Shown here: positions 1 through 12,798 of the stretch, one piece after another
How the letters are laid out: every line of letters begins with the position of its first letter
Numbering within the stretch: the first letter of the stretch is position 1
Source of the DNA: Gadus chalcogrammus
Lineage: Eukaryota; Chordata; Actinopteri; Gadiformes; Gadidae
DNA length: 64,000 nt
NCBI RefSeq assembly: GCF_026213295.1
Contig: NC_079415.1
Coordinates: 27,522,845-27,586,844 of the forward strand
Reading direction: 5' to 3'
The notes under the pieces: generated by a model
What the model was told of the DNA's origin: nothing
The model's input: the letters and a program-made list of their open reading frames with translations, nothing else
Database searches by the model: none
Program-made: the position numbers and the translations under genes

Positions 1-1611
1 GAATACCCCTATGTATTTGTGACATTTGTTCTGTCAGGCAGACTGCATTGCCCCTTACCTCTATGGTGGGGTCCTTTTCCCATTTACTCATCCCCACCGG
101 CTGTCCGGTATTGCCGATTTCCGAGGCGGTCGTCATGTAGCCCCCCTGGCCGATTGCGTCCATCCGGCAGAATAAGCCTACCGAGTCCGATTATGCTTGA
201 CACCCACATTGCTGCTCGCAGCTATATTTATGTATTATTATTATGCTGCCATTGGAGTCAATGGTAGCCCATAGAACCGCTTGGCGAAAGTTGTGAAATT
301 TGGCACACTGGTTCAAGACAGCCCCATTAGCCCATTAAGCCAATCTCAGGTCGCTAGCCCAACAGCTCTAGCGCCACCAACAGGTCAAAGTTGGGCATGC
401 ATTCATGTTCATAACTTCGACCTATTCGACCAATATTCACAAACAGGTATCATTGGTATTCCTTGAAACCAAGCCTCAGTTCAACACACCTATGACGTCA
501 TTGTGCCATGACGTATATTCCGCCATCTTGGTTTATGTCAAAAACCTTCAAAATGCTACTTCTATCACAAATCTTGTCCAAATCATCCGAATCTTGGCAC
601 ACATATCTTCTGGCCCATGCTTGATAAAAACATCGAATAGCTTTGTCAAATTCAAAACCGTTTGTCCGCTAAAGCCAATCACAATTTAAACCGCCAAGTT
701 GCCAAACCGGAAGTAAGCCCATATCTCAGAAGCCCTTTGACAATCATAACCAACCTTGGTAGAGGAGACCCATGACCGCATCACGGTGACACTGAATGAA
801 TTTGGTGACCCTTGACCTCTAGGTGGCGCTGTTATTAATGTCGATGTGTTTTGACTCCTCTCTATCACATGAGTACATTTAAAACTTATTTTCAATGTCT
901 GGTGATACTATCAGACCTCCCCATATAGCTCATATATTACGTCTTGCCGAAATATCCGCGACAGCCAATGATATTCGAGCGCGAATGCCGGAAAACCGGA
1001 AACACGCCAATATCTCTGCAGCCCTTTGACAATCATAACCAAACTTGATACATTGACCATAAAATAATCATGGGGACACTCAAAGAATTTGGTGACCATT
1101 GACCGCTAGGGGGCGCTATAATTAATGAAGACGTGTTTTAACTCCTCTCTCTCTCTCTTCACATGAGTACATTTCAAACTTATTTTCAATGTCTGCTGAT
1201 ACTGTCAGACCTACTCATATAGCTTATAAATTATTTCTCATTGCAACATCAGAACTTGGCCGCCATGTTGAAAGTTGTCAAAATCAGTTGTAAATTCCCA
1301 CAGGCCACAAATTATGTCCAATCTTCATGAAACTCTGCATATAGATCTTCAGACAAGCTGAACTAATGTGTTAAACAGCTTTCTCAAATTCAAACCGTTT
1401 GGCCGTGACAGGCAATCAAACTTGACGGCGCTCCTTAATGGGTAGACACTGCACTGTTGTGGCGATAAGCGGTACTTAATGTATAATGCAACAATGACTA
1501 TATTACCATTCCGCCCACTTAAAATATAAACTGCAATTCCCACTGGATCAGATGCTTCATGAACCACCTCCAGAAGGGATGCTTGTTACATGGGTCTCTT
1601 TTAGGGATATT
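1..1611 (+). repeat. Array unit 1 (5' truncated by window edge), long type
   Basis: Starts at GAATACCCC, so only a few bases of the unit start are missing. Contains TGACGTCA at 493-500, CCGCCATCTTGG at 520-531, a minus-oriented CTCF-like site at 369-387, and plus-oriented CTCF-like cores at 816-830 and 1103-1117. Ends with the long-type tail (GGCCGCCATGTTG near 1260 and 'CTTTTAGGGATATTGTTCCG'). Confidence 0.9.
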
Positions 1612-2558
1612 GTTCCGAATACCCCTATGTATTTGTGACATTTGTTCTGTCAGGCAGACTGCATTGGCGCCCTTACCTCTAGGTGGGGTCCTTTTTCCCA
1701 TTTACTCATCCCACCGGCTGTCGGTATTGCCGAGTTCCGAGGCGGGTCGTCATGTAGCCCCCTTGGCCAATTGCGTCCATCCGGCAGAATTAGCCTACCG
1801 AGTCCGATTATGCTTGACAACCCACATTGCTGCTCGCAGCTATATTTATTGGGTGTCAAGCAACTATGTTGCGAGACAACCTATTTGTTATTGTACGAAT
1901 TCTTATTATTATTATTATGCTGCCATTGGAGTCAATGGCAGCCCATAGAACCGCTTGGCGAAAAGTTGTGAAATTTGGCACACTTGTTCAGGACAGCCCC
2001 CATTAGCCCATAGCCAATCTCAGGTCGCTAGCCCAACAGCTCTAGCGCACAACAGGGTCAAAGTTGGACATGCATTCATGTTCATAACTTTCGACCCATT
2101 CGACCAATATCACAAACCAGGTTATCATTGATTCCTTGAACCAAGCCCAGTTCAACAAACCCTATGACGTCATTGCGCCCATGACGTATATTTTCCGCCA
2201 TCTTGGTTTATGTCAAAAACCATCAAAATGCTACTTCTATCACAAATCTTGTCCAATCATCTCGAAACTTGGCACACATGATCTTCTGGGGCCGTATTAC
2301 AGAAACTTCCTAACTCGTAAATCCTATCTTATCTGTTTGGTAACTATGGTAACAAGGGTTAGGACCGGATTTAGGAGAAAAGTCATTACAGAACGTCCGA
2401 TCCTAAAGTCAGTGTTCTTATCTTAACTCCAGATAGGAAATGTGTATTACAGAAATATCCTAAATCACCAAAATCCCAAATAAACGGTCCTAACTTTAGG
2501 ACGACCCATCAGCTCTCACAACTGTCATAACTGTCATTTACGGTTACAAATTAGCGAG

Positions 2559-3938
2559 ATGGCTGCTCTTTTATTACATATAGCGCAGCAAAATCGTAGA
2601 CGTAGGCCTAATGGGGATCTACGAATATGTTTGTGGAAAGGCTTTTGAGTGATCCCAACGATGTTTTACGTTTCGGCGATACAACACTTATAAGCCGGTA
2701 CAGGCTTCCCCGGGCCATGATCCTGGGCTTGGCCGAGGAGCTACGCCCTATTCTGGAGAGACCGACACGCCGTCATGGGGCTCTGCCTGTTGTCGTACAG
2801 CTGACAAATGCGCTGAGACTTTTTGCAAAAGGTGACTTTCAGAGCGAAGTAGCCGATATAGGTAAACTTTCACAACCTGCAGTGTCGCGTAATTTAACTG
2901 AGGTGGCAAAAGCCATTGGCGGATTAGCCCGACGTTACATTAAGTTTCCAACGGGTGATGAACTCAACATCATCAAGGAAGCCTTCTATGAAAACGCAAG
3001 GATGCCGGGTGTAATAGGACTGGTGGACGGATCCTTATTTCCAATTAAAGCGCCCAAAGAGGATGAAGCTACCTATGTTTGCCGTAAAGGATACCATGCG
3101 ATCAATATTCAGGCAATAGGAGACCATAACATGCTCATCCGACATTTAGTAGCGAAGTGGCCTGGGTCAAGTCATGACGCCTTCGTCTTCAACACAAGGT
3201 GGCGTATATGATTAAGACTATTTCCCGAGGCCTATATTGTTAGAAATGTGGTTTTACTTGTTGTAACAACTAGTCTATCTGCAGTGACATCAATACGTAT
3301 CTGGGGGAAAGTGGTTTGAGTGGATGGCTGCTTGGGGATTCTGGCTACCCATTAAAACCCTTTCTTTTGACGCCAGTAGCCAATGAGCGCACACCACAAG
3401 ACATGCGGTATGCTAAATAAAAAAGCATAGCTTATATATAAGTATTCTTACATTTGTGTTGTTAGGACACTCAGTTTATGATATTTGCTTTGTATTATCA
3501 GATACAACCAAGCACACAAAAATGCAGGGCAAGAGTGGAACGTCTGTTCGGAGTCTGGAAGAGCAGGTATATTCATAAAGTAGTTAAAGGTCTGTGCATG
3601 GTGTGTTTCATTTGGAAGGTGTGAGTGCATTGTAAGGCCCTCTAGCTCAAGGCATACTTAGGTCTACTAAAGACATATTGCAAGATCTTTCTAAAACGGC
3701 ATATTTTCCTCATGTTAGATGGAGGTGCCATGACATGAGTGGTGGATATCTCCAATATACTCCAGAGAAGGTCGTTCTGTTCATCAAAGCGACAGCTGTG
3801 CTACACAACATCTGCAGACTGGCAAACCTCCCAGATCCAGACATACCAGATCAGGATATGGAGCACCCCGAAGAGGCACAGGATGTCCATTACAATGGAA
3901 TCAACACAAGAAATCGACTTATATTAGATTTTTTTTAA
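2559..3938 (+). pseudogene. HARBI1-like DDE transposase, damaged
   Basis: The largest piece (2627-3211) reads MFVERLLSDPNDVLRFGD..., has a helix-turn-helix around residues 72-95 (LSQPAVSRNL) and the first two catalytic Asp residues, GLVDGS (about residue 134) and SSHDAF (about 184). Further coding pieces follow: GWLLGDSGYPLKPF (about 3325-3416), VERLFGVWKSR with the catalytic Glu (about 3499-3566), and a C-terminal exon from about 3719 to the stop at 3938 (SGGYLQYTPEKV, TAVLHNIC). Plausible GT-AG junctions separate the last pieces. Damage: TGA after RWRI, a missing base in the A-run before the Glu motif, and a possible earlier start at 2559 that is out of frame. As assembled it cannot give a full transposase. 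The family normally acts with a Myb-like partner in the nucleus. Confidence 0.85.
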
Positions 3939-3990
3939 ACTAAATTAAAAAATAGAAGCAACACAATGGTCAAGATTACAATTCATTCAT

Positions 3991-5112
3991 TTATATTTCA
4001 GTTAAACATTTTTTGCACACTCTGGCCCTACTCTTCTCCCATTCAAATGTTTCCCTCTCAAGGAGGAGTCGCTCTCTTTCTATGGCGACTCTCTCTCTGT
4101 ATAATTGAAGCTTCTCCCTCTCAATTTCTAGCAGAGCAAGGGTTTCTGGTGATGACTTCAGCGGACGTGTTTTCTTTTCTGCAAAAACAAAGAGAATTCT
4201 GATTAGCATACCAATAAAAGGGAAATAATCCTGGTGCCAGATATGTTAGATGATTTAATGTATGCACATTCATGTAATGTCATTTAAGCTATAAACAGAT
4301 TATGAATGACGAGATAAATGACAGTTTAGCTGACATATGACCCCAAGTCATCATCACCACAACGTCTTACAAGTAGCCTAACATCTTACCAGGAGGCGGT
4401 TGTGTAGCATCGACTTCAACAACTTCACTGATTGAAGTTGTGGTCTCCAAGAAGTCCACTGGCAACCCAGTCTCAAAGCCTCCATCGATGCCTGCATGGA
4501 CAGCCAGAATGTTAATTAGTATGTCTTTCTTATCATATATCATATCATAGCAGCTATAATATAAAGTCAAGAAACATAATCACTAGCAGGGAGAACGAGA
4601 ACGTCAAACATTATAAGATAGACATAAGCGAATTCACTCTTCAAAGTTCCCGTCGGGATGTCGGATACGCAATGCAATTCGCCGTCCGATCGATCTTATA
4701 TGTTGACTACAAAGCACTTTACGGAGGTCTATAAACTGGCCTTACCCTCGTAGTCAGCCTTGCTGAGGAGTCCCACAATCCGGTCCTCCGCCGGTGTCAG
4801 GGGGGTAGCGGAAGAGTTGCCACCACCGGTAATTCTCCGGTCTTTACAAATTAACGTTGCTTTTTTCTTAACGACACTTGTGAGTGTGGTAATTTTTTTC
4901 TTGACGTTTTCAACGTTTCTATTGATCCCTGATACGGTGCTCACCTTTTCGGCTATTTTCAGCCATTCTTGGTCTTTCTTTTCTTTGGTCAGACTCATAG
5001 AAAATTTCCCATACAATATTTCCTTTGAGCTTTCTACTAAACTCACCAACTTTTCTATTTCGTCCGCTTTAAAATTTTCGGCACGACGTTGTATTTTCCC
5101 AATCCCATCCAT
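3991..5112 (-). CDS. Harbinger Myb/SANT-like DNA-binding protein, 3 exons
   Basis: Exon 1 (5112-4746) starts MDGIGKIQRRAENFKADEI and encodes a Myb/SANT-like (NAIF1/Myb_DNA-bind_5 type) domain at about residues 14-90, basic, with EWLKIAEKV. Exon 2 (4491-4390) is short and acidic. Exon 3 (4178-3991) is a charged coiled coil (EIEREKLQLYRERVAIERER) ending at CLTEI. The junctions are GT-AG (TACGAGG|GTAAGG, TGCAG|GCATCG, CTCCTG|GTAAGA, TTGCAG|AAAAG) and all phases agree, giving about 218 residues without a break. In Harbinger elements this protein brings the transposase into the nucleus and to the transposon ends. It looks intact even though the transposase is not. Confidence 0.82.
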
Positions 5113-6014
5113 TGCTAGCAGTTGTTTTTGGATATTTTAGGATTATGACAGTTGTCAGCTGTGAAGTGACGTGATCCGACAACAAGTTTCATCAGTTGCT
5201 AGGTAACAGACATAAAAGCTGAATGTCGATGCTAGATCGCCTACTTAGGATATCTTAACCTGAGATAAGATAGGATTCCTAAATTAAGATAGGATATGTT
5301 TCTGTAATACCAAATTGAGAAAAATCCTATCTCCACTTCTCCTATCTTAACTTAGGACTTAAGATAGGAAGTTTCTGTAATACGGCCCCTGGCCATCCTT
5401 GATGAAAAACATCGAATAGATTTGTCAAATTCAAAACTCTTTGCCCGCTTAAGCCAATCAAATTTGGCGGCGAAGCCGCTAAACAGGAAGTGAGCCGATT
5501 TCTCAGCATCCCTTAGAAATATCATAACCCTTGGTATATAGACCCATGGCCTCATAAAGGTGACACTGATTGAATGTGGTGACCTTTGACCTCTAGGTGG
5601 CGCTGTTATTAATGTCGAAGTGTTTTGACTCCTCTCTCTTCACATGAGTACATTTCAAACTTATTTTCAATGTCTGGTGATACTATCAGACCTCCCCGTA
5701 TAGCTAGTATATTATAACTTGCACAAATATCCGCGACAGCCAATGATATTCAACCGCGAAGCCGCCAAACTGGAAAAACGCCAATATCTCAGCATCCCTT
5801 GGACAAATCATAACCAAACTTAAGAGATAGACCCATAACATCATTATGGGGACACTCTATGAATTTGGTGACCATTGACCTCTAGGGGGCGCTATAATTA
5901 ATGAAGACGTGTTTTAACTCCTCTCTCTTCACATGAGTACATTTCAAACTTATTTTCAATGTTTAATGATACTGTCAGACCTCCCCATATATCTTGTAAA
6001 TTATTTTTGATATT

Positions 6015-7990
6015 GTTCCGAATACCCCTATGTATTTGTGACATTTGTTCTGTCAGGCAGACTGCATTGCGCCCTTACCTCTAGGTGGGGTCCTTTTCCC
6101 ATTTACTCATCCCACCGGCTGTCGGTATTGCCGATTTCCGAGGCGTCGTCATGTAGCCCCTGGCCGATTGCGTCCATCCGGCAGAATAAGCCTACTGAGT
6201 CCGATTATGCTTGACACCCACATTGCTGCTCGCAGCTATATTTGGGTGTCAAGCAACTATGTTGCGAGACAACCTATTGTTTTTGTATGAATTCCTATTA
6301 TTATTATTATCCTTCAGTGGGAGTCAATGGCAGCCCATAGAACCGCTTGGCGAAAAGTTGTGAAATTTGGCACACTGGTTCAAGACAGCCCCATTAGCCC
6401 ATTAACCCAATCTCAGGTCGCTAGCCCCACAGCTCTAGCGCCACCAATAGGTCAAAGTTGGACATGCATTCATGTTCATAACTTTCGACCTATTCGACCA
6501 ATTTTCACAAACCAGGTATCATTGGATTCCTTGAACCAAGCCCAGTTCAACACACCCTATGACGTCATTGCGCCATGACGTTTATGTCTGCCATCTTGGT
6601 TTATGTCAAAAACCCTCAAAATGCTACTTCTATCACAAATCTTGTCCAATCATCTCGAAACTTGGCACCCATGATCTTCTGGCCATGCTTGATACAAAAC
6701 ATCTAATAGATTTGTCAAATTCAAAACCGTTTGCCCGCTACAGCCAATCAAATTTGGCGGCGTAGCCGCCAAACCGGATGTAAGCCCATCTCAGCAGCCC
6801 TTTGACATATCATAACCAACCTTGGTAAATAGACCCTGACCCCATAAAGGTTACACTGAATGAATTTGGTGACCTTTGACCTCTAGGGGGCGCTGTTATT
6901 AATGTCGATGTGTTTTGACTCCTCTCTCTTCACATGAGTACATTTCAAACTTATTATTAAGTCTGGTGATACTATCAGACCTCCCCGTATGGCTAGCTAT
7001 TATATTGCAAAAATATCCGCGACGGCCAATGATATTCGAGCGCGAAGCCGCCAAACCGGAAAAACGCCAATATCTCAGCAGCCCTTTGACATATCATAAC
7101 CAAACTTGATAGATAGACCCATAACATCATCATGGGGACACTCAATGAATTTGGTGACCATTGACCTCTAGGGGGCGCTATAATTAATGAAGACGTGTTT
7201 TAACTCCTCTCTCTTCACATGAGTACATTTCAACTTATTATTAATGTCTGGTGATACTATCAGACCTCCCTGAATGGCTAGCATATTATTTATTGCAGAA
7301 ATATCCGCGACAGCCAATGATATTCGACCGCGAAGCCGCCAAACTGGAAACACGGCAATATCTCAGCAGCCCTTTGACATATCATAACCAAACTTGATAC
7401 ATAGACCCATAACATCATCATGGGGACACTCAATGAATTTGGTGACCATTGACCTCTAGGAGGCGCTATCATTAATGAAGACGTGTTTTAACTCCTCTCT
7501 TCACATGAGTACATTTCAAGCTTATTTTCAATGTCGGATGATACTGTCAGACCTCCCCATATCGCCTATGAATTATTTCTCATGGCAACATCAGAACCTG
7601 GCCACCATGTTGAAAGTTGACAAAATCAGTTGCAAATTTCCACAGGCCACAAATTACGTCCAATCTTCATGAAACTTGGCAAATGATCTTCAGACCAAGT
7701 TGAACAAATTTATTAAACAGCTTTCTCAAATTCAAAACCGTTTGGCCGTGACAGCCAGTCAAACTTGACGTTGCTCATTAATGGGTAGACACTGCACTCG
7801 TGTGGCGCTCATTAATGGGTAGACACTGCACTCGTGTGGCGACAAGCGGTACATAATGTATGATGCAACAATGACTATATTCATCATTCCGCCCACCTAC
7901 AATATAACCGCAATTCCCACTGGATAAGATGCTTCACGAACAACCTCCAGAACGGATGCTTGTTTACATTGTGTCTCTTTTAGGGATATT
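6015..7990 (+). repeat. Array unit 3, long type with an extra subrepeat
   Basis: Three CTCF-like subrepeats are present (cores at 6880-6894, 7165-7179 and 7453-7467) instead of two, which explains most of the extra length. The minus-oriented site is at 6436-6454. One minisatellite copy follows the hairpin near 6210-6260. A 32-bp stretch beginning GCTCATTAATGGGTAGACAC is directly duplicated near 7768-7830. Confidence 0.88.
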
Positions 7991-10236
7991 GTTCCGAATA
8001 CCCCTATGTATTTGTGACATTTGTTCTGTCAGGCAGACTGCATTGCGCCCTTACCTCTAGGTGGGGTCCATTTCCCATTTACTCATCCCACCGGCTGTCG
8101 GTATTGCCGATTTCCGAGGCGGTCGTCATGTAGCCCCCTGGCCGATTGCGTCCATCCGGCAGAATTAGCCTACCGAGTCCGATTATGCTTGACACCCACA
8201 TTGCTGCTCGCAGCTATATTTTATTATTATTATTATTATTTTATGCTGCCATTGGAGTCAATGGCAGCCCATAGAACCGCTTGGAGAAAAGTTGTGAAAT
8301 TTGGCACACTTGTTCAGGACTGCCCCATTAGCCCATTAAGCCAATCTCAGGTCGCTAGCCCAACAGCTCTAGCGCCACCAACAGGTCAAAGTTGGGCATG
8401 CATTCATGTTCATAACTTTCGACCTATTCGACCAATTTTCACAAACCAGGTATCATTGGATTCCTTGAACCAAGCCCAGTTCAACACACCCTATGACGTC
8501 ATTGCGCCATGACGTATATGTCCGCCATCTTGGTTCATGTCAAAAACCCTCAAAATGCTACTTCTATCACAAATCTTGTCCAATCATCTCGAAACTTGGT
8601 ACACATGATCTTCTGGGCATGCTTGATACAAAACATCGAATAGATTTGTCAAATTCAAAACCGTTTGCCCGCTACAGCCAATCAAATTGGCGAAGTAGCC
8701 GCCAAACCGGATGTAAGCCCATATCTCAGCAGCCCTTTGACGCATCATAACCAACCTTAGTACATAGACCCATGGCCCCATAAAGGTTACACTGAATGAA
8801 TTTGGTGATATTTGAACTCTAGGGGGCGCTGTTATTAATGTCGATGTGTTTTGACTCCTCTCTCTTCACATGAGTACATTTAGAACTTATTTTCAATGTC
8901 TGGTGATACTATTAGACCTTCCCGTATAGCTAGTATATTATTTCTTGCAGAAATATCCGCGACAGCCAATGATATTCGACCGCGAAGCCGCCAAACCGGA
9001 AACACGCCAATATCTCAGCAGCCCTTTGACATATCATAACCAAACTTGATACATAGACCCATAACATCATCATGGGGACATTCAATGAATTTGGTGAGCA
9101 TTGACCTGTAGGGGGCGCTATAATTAATGAAGACGTGTTTTAACTCCTCTCTCTTCACTTGAGTACATTTCAAACTTATTTTTAATGTCTGAGGATACTG
9201 CCAGACCTCCTTATATAGCTTATGAATTACTTCTCATTGCAACATCAGCTTGATAAAAAACATCGAATAGATTTGTCAAATTCAAAACCGTTTGTCCGCT
9301 AAAGCCAATCAAATTTAACCGCCAAGTTGCCAAACCGGAAGTAAGCCCATATCTCAGAAGCCCTTTGACCTATCATAACCAACCTTGGTAGAGAGACCCA
9401 TGACCGCATCACGGTGACACTGAATGAATTTGGTGACCCTTGACCTCTAGGTGGCGCTGTTATTAATGTCGATGTGTTTTGACTCCTCTCTCTTCACATG
9501 AGTACATTTAAAACTTATTTTCAATGTCTGGTGATACTATCAGACCTCCCCATATAGCTCATATTACGTCTTGCAGAAATATCCGCGACAGCCAATGATA
9601 TTCGAGCGCGAAGCCGGAAAACCGGAAACACGCCAATATCTCTGCAGCCCTTTGACATATCATAACCAAACTTGATACATTGACCCATAACATAATCATG
9701 GGGACACTCAAAGAATTTGGTGACCATTGACCGCTAGGGGGCGCTATAATTAATGAAGACGTGTTTTAACTCCTCTCTCTTCACATGAGTACATTTCAAA
9801 CTTATTTTCAATGTCTGATGATACTGTCAGACCTACTCATATAGCTTATAAATTATTTCTCATTGCAACATCAGAACTTGGCCGCCATGTTGAAAGTTGT
9901 CAAAATCAGTTGTAAATTCCCACAGGCCACAAATTATGTCCAATCTTCATGAAACTCTGCATATATCTTCAGACCAAGCTGAACTAATGTGTTAAACAGC
10001 TTTCTCAAATTCAAAACCGTTTGGCCGTGACAGGCAATCAAACTTGACGGCGCTCATTAATGGGTAGACACTGCACTCGTGTGGCGACAAGCGGTACTTG
10101 ATGTATAATGCAACAATGACTATATTTACCATTCCGCCCACCTACTATATAAACTGCAATTCCCACTGGATTAGATGCTTCACGAACCACCTCCAGAACG
10201 GATGCTTGTTTACATTGTGTCTCTTTTGGGGATATT
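7991..10236 (+). repeat. Array unit 4, long type, longest unit
   Basis: About 2.25 kb. It contains four subrepeats, with CTCF-like cores at 8816-8830 (weakened, AACTCTAG), 9105-9119, 9444-9458 and 9731-9745. The junction near 9245-9250 joins 'CATTGCAACATCAG' directly to 'CTTGATAAAAAACATCG', which looks like unequal recombination between two units. No minisatellite copy is present, only a TTA run. Minus-oriented site at 8370-8388. Confidence 0.87.
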
Positions 10237-11538
10237 GTTCCGAATACCCCTATGTATTTGTGACATTTGTTCTGTCAGGCAGACTGTATTGCGCCCTTAC
10301 CTCTAGGTGGGGTCATTTTCCCACATAATGCTCATCCCACCGGCTGTCGGTATTGCCGATTACCGAGACGGTCGTCATGTAGCCCCCTGGCCGATTACGT
10401 CCGCCCGGCAGAATTAGCTTACCGAGTCCCATTATGCTTGACACCCACATTGCTGCTCGCAGCTATATTTGGGTGTCAAGCAACTATGTTGCGAGACAAC
10501 CTATTGTTATTGTACGAATTCTTATTATTATTATTATTATGCTGCCATTGGAGTCAATGGCAGCCCATAGAACCGCTTGGCGAAAAGTTGTGAAATTTGG
10601 CACACTTGTTCAGGACTGCCCCATTAGCCCATTAAGCCAATCTAAGGTCGCTAGCCCAACAGCTCTAGCGCCACCAACAGGTCAAAGTTGGGCATGCATT
10701 CATGTTCATAACTTTTGACCTATTCGACCAATTTTCACAAACCAGGTATCATTGGATTCCTTGAACCAAGCCCAGTTCAACACATCCTATGACGTCATTG
10801 CGCCATGACGTATATGTCCGCCATCTTGGTTTATGTCAAAAACCTTCAAAATGCTACTCCTATCACAGATCTTGTCCAATCATCTCGAAACTTGGCACAC
10901 ATGATCTTCTGGCCATCCTTGATGAAAAACATCGAATAGATTTGTCAAATTCAAAACCGTTTGCCCGCTAAAGCCAATCAATTTGGCGGCGAAGCCGCCA
11001 AACAGGAAGTGAGCCGATTTCTCAGCATCCCTTTGACATATCATAACCAGACTTGGTATATAGACCCATGGCCTCATAAAGGTGACACTGATTTAATTTG
11101 GTGACCTTTGACCTGTAGGGGGCGCTGTTATTAATGTCCATGTGTTTTGACCTCCTTCTCTTCACATGAGTACATTTACAACTTATTTTCAATGTCTGGT
11201 GATACTATCAGACCTCCCCGTATAGCTAGTATATTATAACTTGCACAAATATCCGCGACAGCCAATGATATTCAACCGCGAAGCCGCCAAACTGGAAAAA
11301 CGCCAATATCTCAGTATCCCTTGGACAAATCATAACCAAACTTGATACATAGACCCATAACATCATTATGGGGACACTCAATGAATTTGGTGACCATTGA
11401 CCTCTAGGGGGCGCTATAATTAATGAAGACGTGTTTTAACTCCTCTCTCTTCACATGAGTACATTTCAAACTTATTATCAATGTTTAATGATACTGTCAG
11501 ACCTCCCCATATATCTTGTAAATTATTTTGTTGATATT
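10237..11538 (+). repeat. Array unit 5, short type
   Basis: Carries the variant 'CCCACATAATGCTCATCCC' shared with unit 9 and the variant AGACTGTATTG shared with units 9 and 13. One minisatellite copy near 10470-10530. CTCF-like cores at 11112-11126 and 11401-11415; minus-oriented site at 10666-10684. Confidence 0.88.
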
Positions 11539-12798
11539 GTTCCGAATACCCCTATATTTGTGACATTTGTTCTGTCAGGCAGACTGCATTGCCCCCTTAC
11601 CTCTAGGTGGGGTCCTTTTCCCATTTACTCATCCCACCGGCTGTCGGTATTGCCGATTTCCGAGGCGGTCGTCATGTAGCCCCCTGGCCGATTGCGTCCA
11701 TCCGGCAGAATAAGCCTACCGAGTCCGATTATGCTTGACACCCACATTGCTGCTCGCAGCTATATTTATTATTATCCTTCAATGGGAGTCAATGGCAGCC
11801 CATAGAACCGCTTGGCGAAAAGTTGTGAAATTTGGCACACTGGTTCAGGACAGCCCCATTAGCCCATTAAGCCAATCTCAGGTCGCTAGCCCTACAGCTC
11901 TAGCGCCACCAACAGGTCAAAGTTGGGCATGCATTCATGTTCATAACTTTCGACCTATTCGACCAATATTCACAAACCAGGTATCATTGGATTCCTTGAA
12001 CCAAGCCCAGTTCAACACATCCTATGACGTCATTGTGCCATGACGTATATTTCCGCCATCTTGGTTTATGTCAAAAACCTTCAAAATGCTACTTCTATCA
12101 CAAATCTTGTCCAATCATCTCGAATCTTGGCACACATGATCTTCTGGCCATGCTTGATAAAAAACATCGAATAGATTTGTCAAATTCAAAACTCTTTGCC
12201 CGCTTAAGCCAATCAAATTTGGCGGCGAAGCCGCTAAACAGGAAGTGAGCCGATTTCTCAGCATCCCTTAGAAATATCAAACCAGACTTGCTATATAGAC
12301 CCATGGCCTCATAAAGGTGACACTGATTGAATGTGGTGACCTTTGACCTCTAGGTGGCGCTGTTATTAATGTCGAAGTGTTTTGACTCCTCTCTCTTCAC
12401 ATGAGTACATTTCAAACTTATTTTCAATGTCTGGTGATACTAACAGACCTCCCCGTGTGGCTAGCATATTATTTATTGCAGAAATATCCGTGACAGCCAA
12501 TGATATTCGACCGCGAAGCCACCAAACCGGAAACACGCCAATATCTCAGCATCCCTTTGACATATCATAACCAAACTTGTTACATAGACCCATAACATCA
12601 TGGGAACACTCAATGAATTTGGTGACCATTGACCTCTAGGGGCGCTATAATTAATGAAGACGTGTTTTAACTCCTCTCTCTTCACATACAAATAAATAAT
12701 AATAAAATAATAATAAAAATACATTTCAAACTTATTTTCAATGTTTAATGATACTGTCAGACCTCCCCATATATCTTGTAAATTATTTTGTTGATATT
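11539..12798 (+). repeat. Array unit 6, short type
   Basis: No minisatellite copy, only a short TTA run. CTCF-like cores at 12347-12361 and 12633-12646 (the latter one G short). An AT-rich insertion (AAATAATAATAAAATAATAA) at about 12690-12720 replaces part of the last subrepeat. Minus-oriented site at 11901-11919. Confidence 0.87.

Larger units (their letters stand above)
2289..5388. mobile_element. PIF/Harbinger DNA transposon, 3.1 kb, two genes
   Basis: Terminal inverted repeats begin GGGCCGTATTACAGAAACTT at the left end and its exact reverse complement closes the right end. The target duplication is CTG (2286-2288 and 5389-5391), deduced by comparison with unoccupied sister units. A CWG duplication is the known preference of some zebrafish Harbinger families. 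The element carries the usual Harbinger gene pair: a DDE transposase on the plus strand and a Myb/SANT-like protein on the minus strand, converging near 3.94-3.99 kb. The subterminal regions repeat the motif CCTATCTTA several times in both orientations, a plausible transposase or Myb-like protein binding array. Confidence 0.93.
1612..6014 (+). repeat. Array unit 2, short type, split by a Harbinger insertion
   Basis: About 1.3 kb of unit sequence interrupted at 'GATCTTCTG' by the 3.1 kb element at 2289-5388. Unit sequence resumes at 'CTGGCCATCC', which matches uninterrupted sister units and defines the pre-insertion site. One minisatellite copy lies near 1855-1915. CRE at 2165-2172. CTCF-like cores at 5590-5604 and 5879-5893; the minus-oriented site near 2040 is degenerate. 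Confidence 0.9.

Noticed and set aside
4760..5140. 126-residue plus-strand frame
   Set aside because: Antisense shadow of the Harbinger Myb-like exon 1, whose splice phases and domain are convincing.
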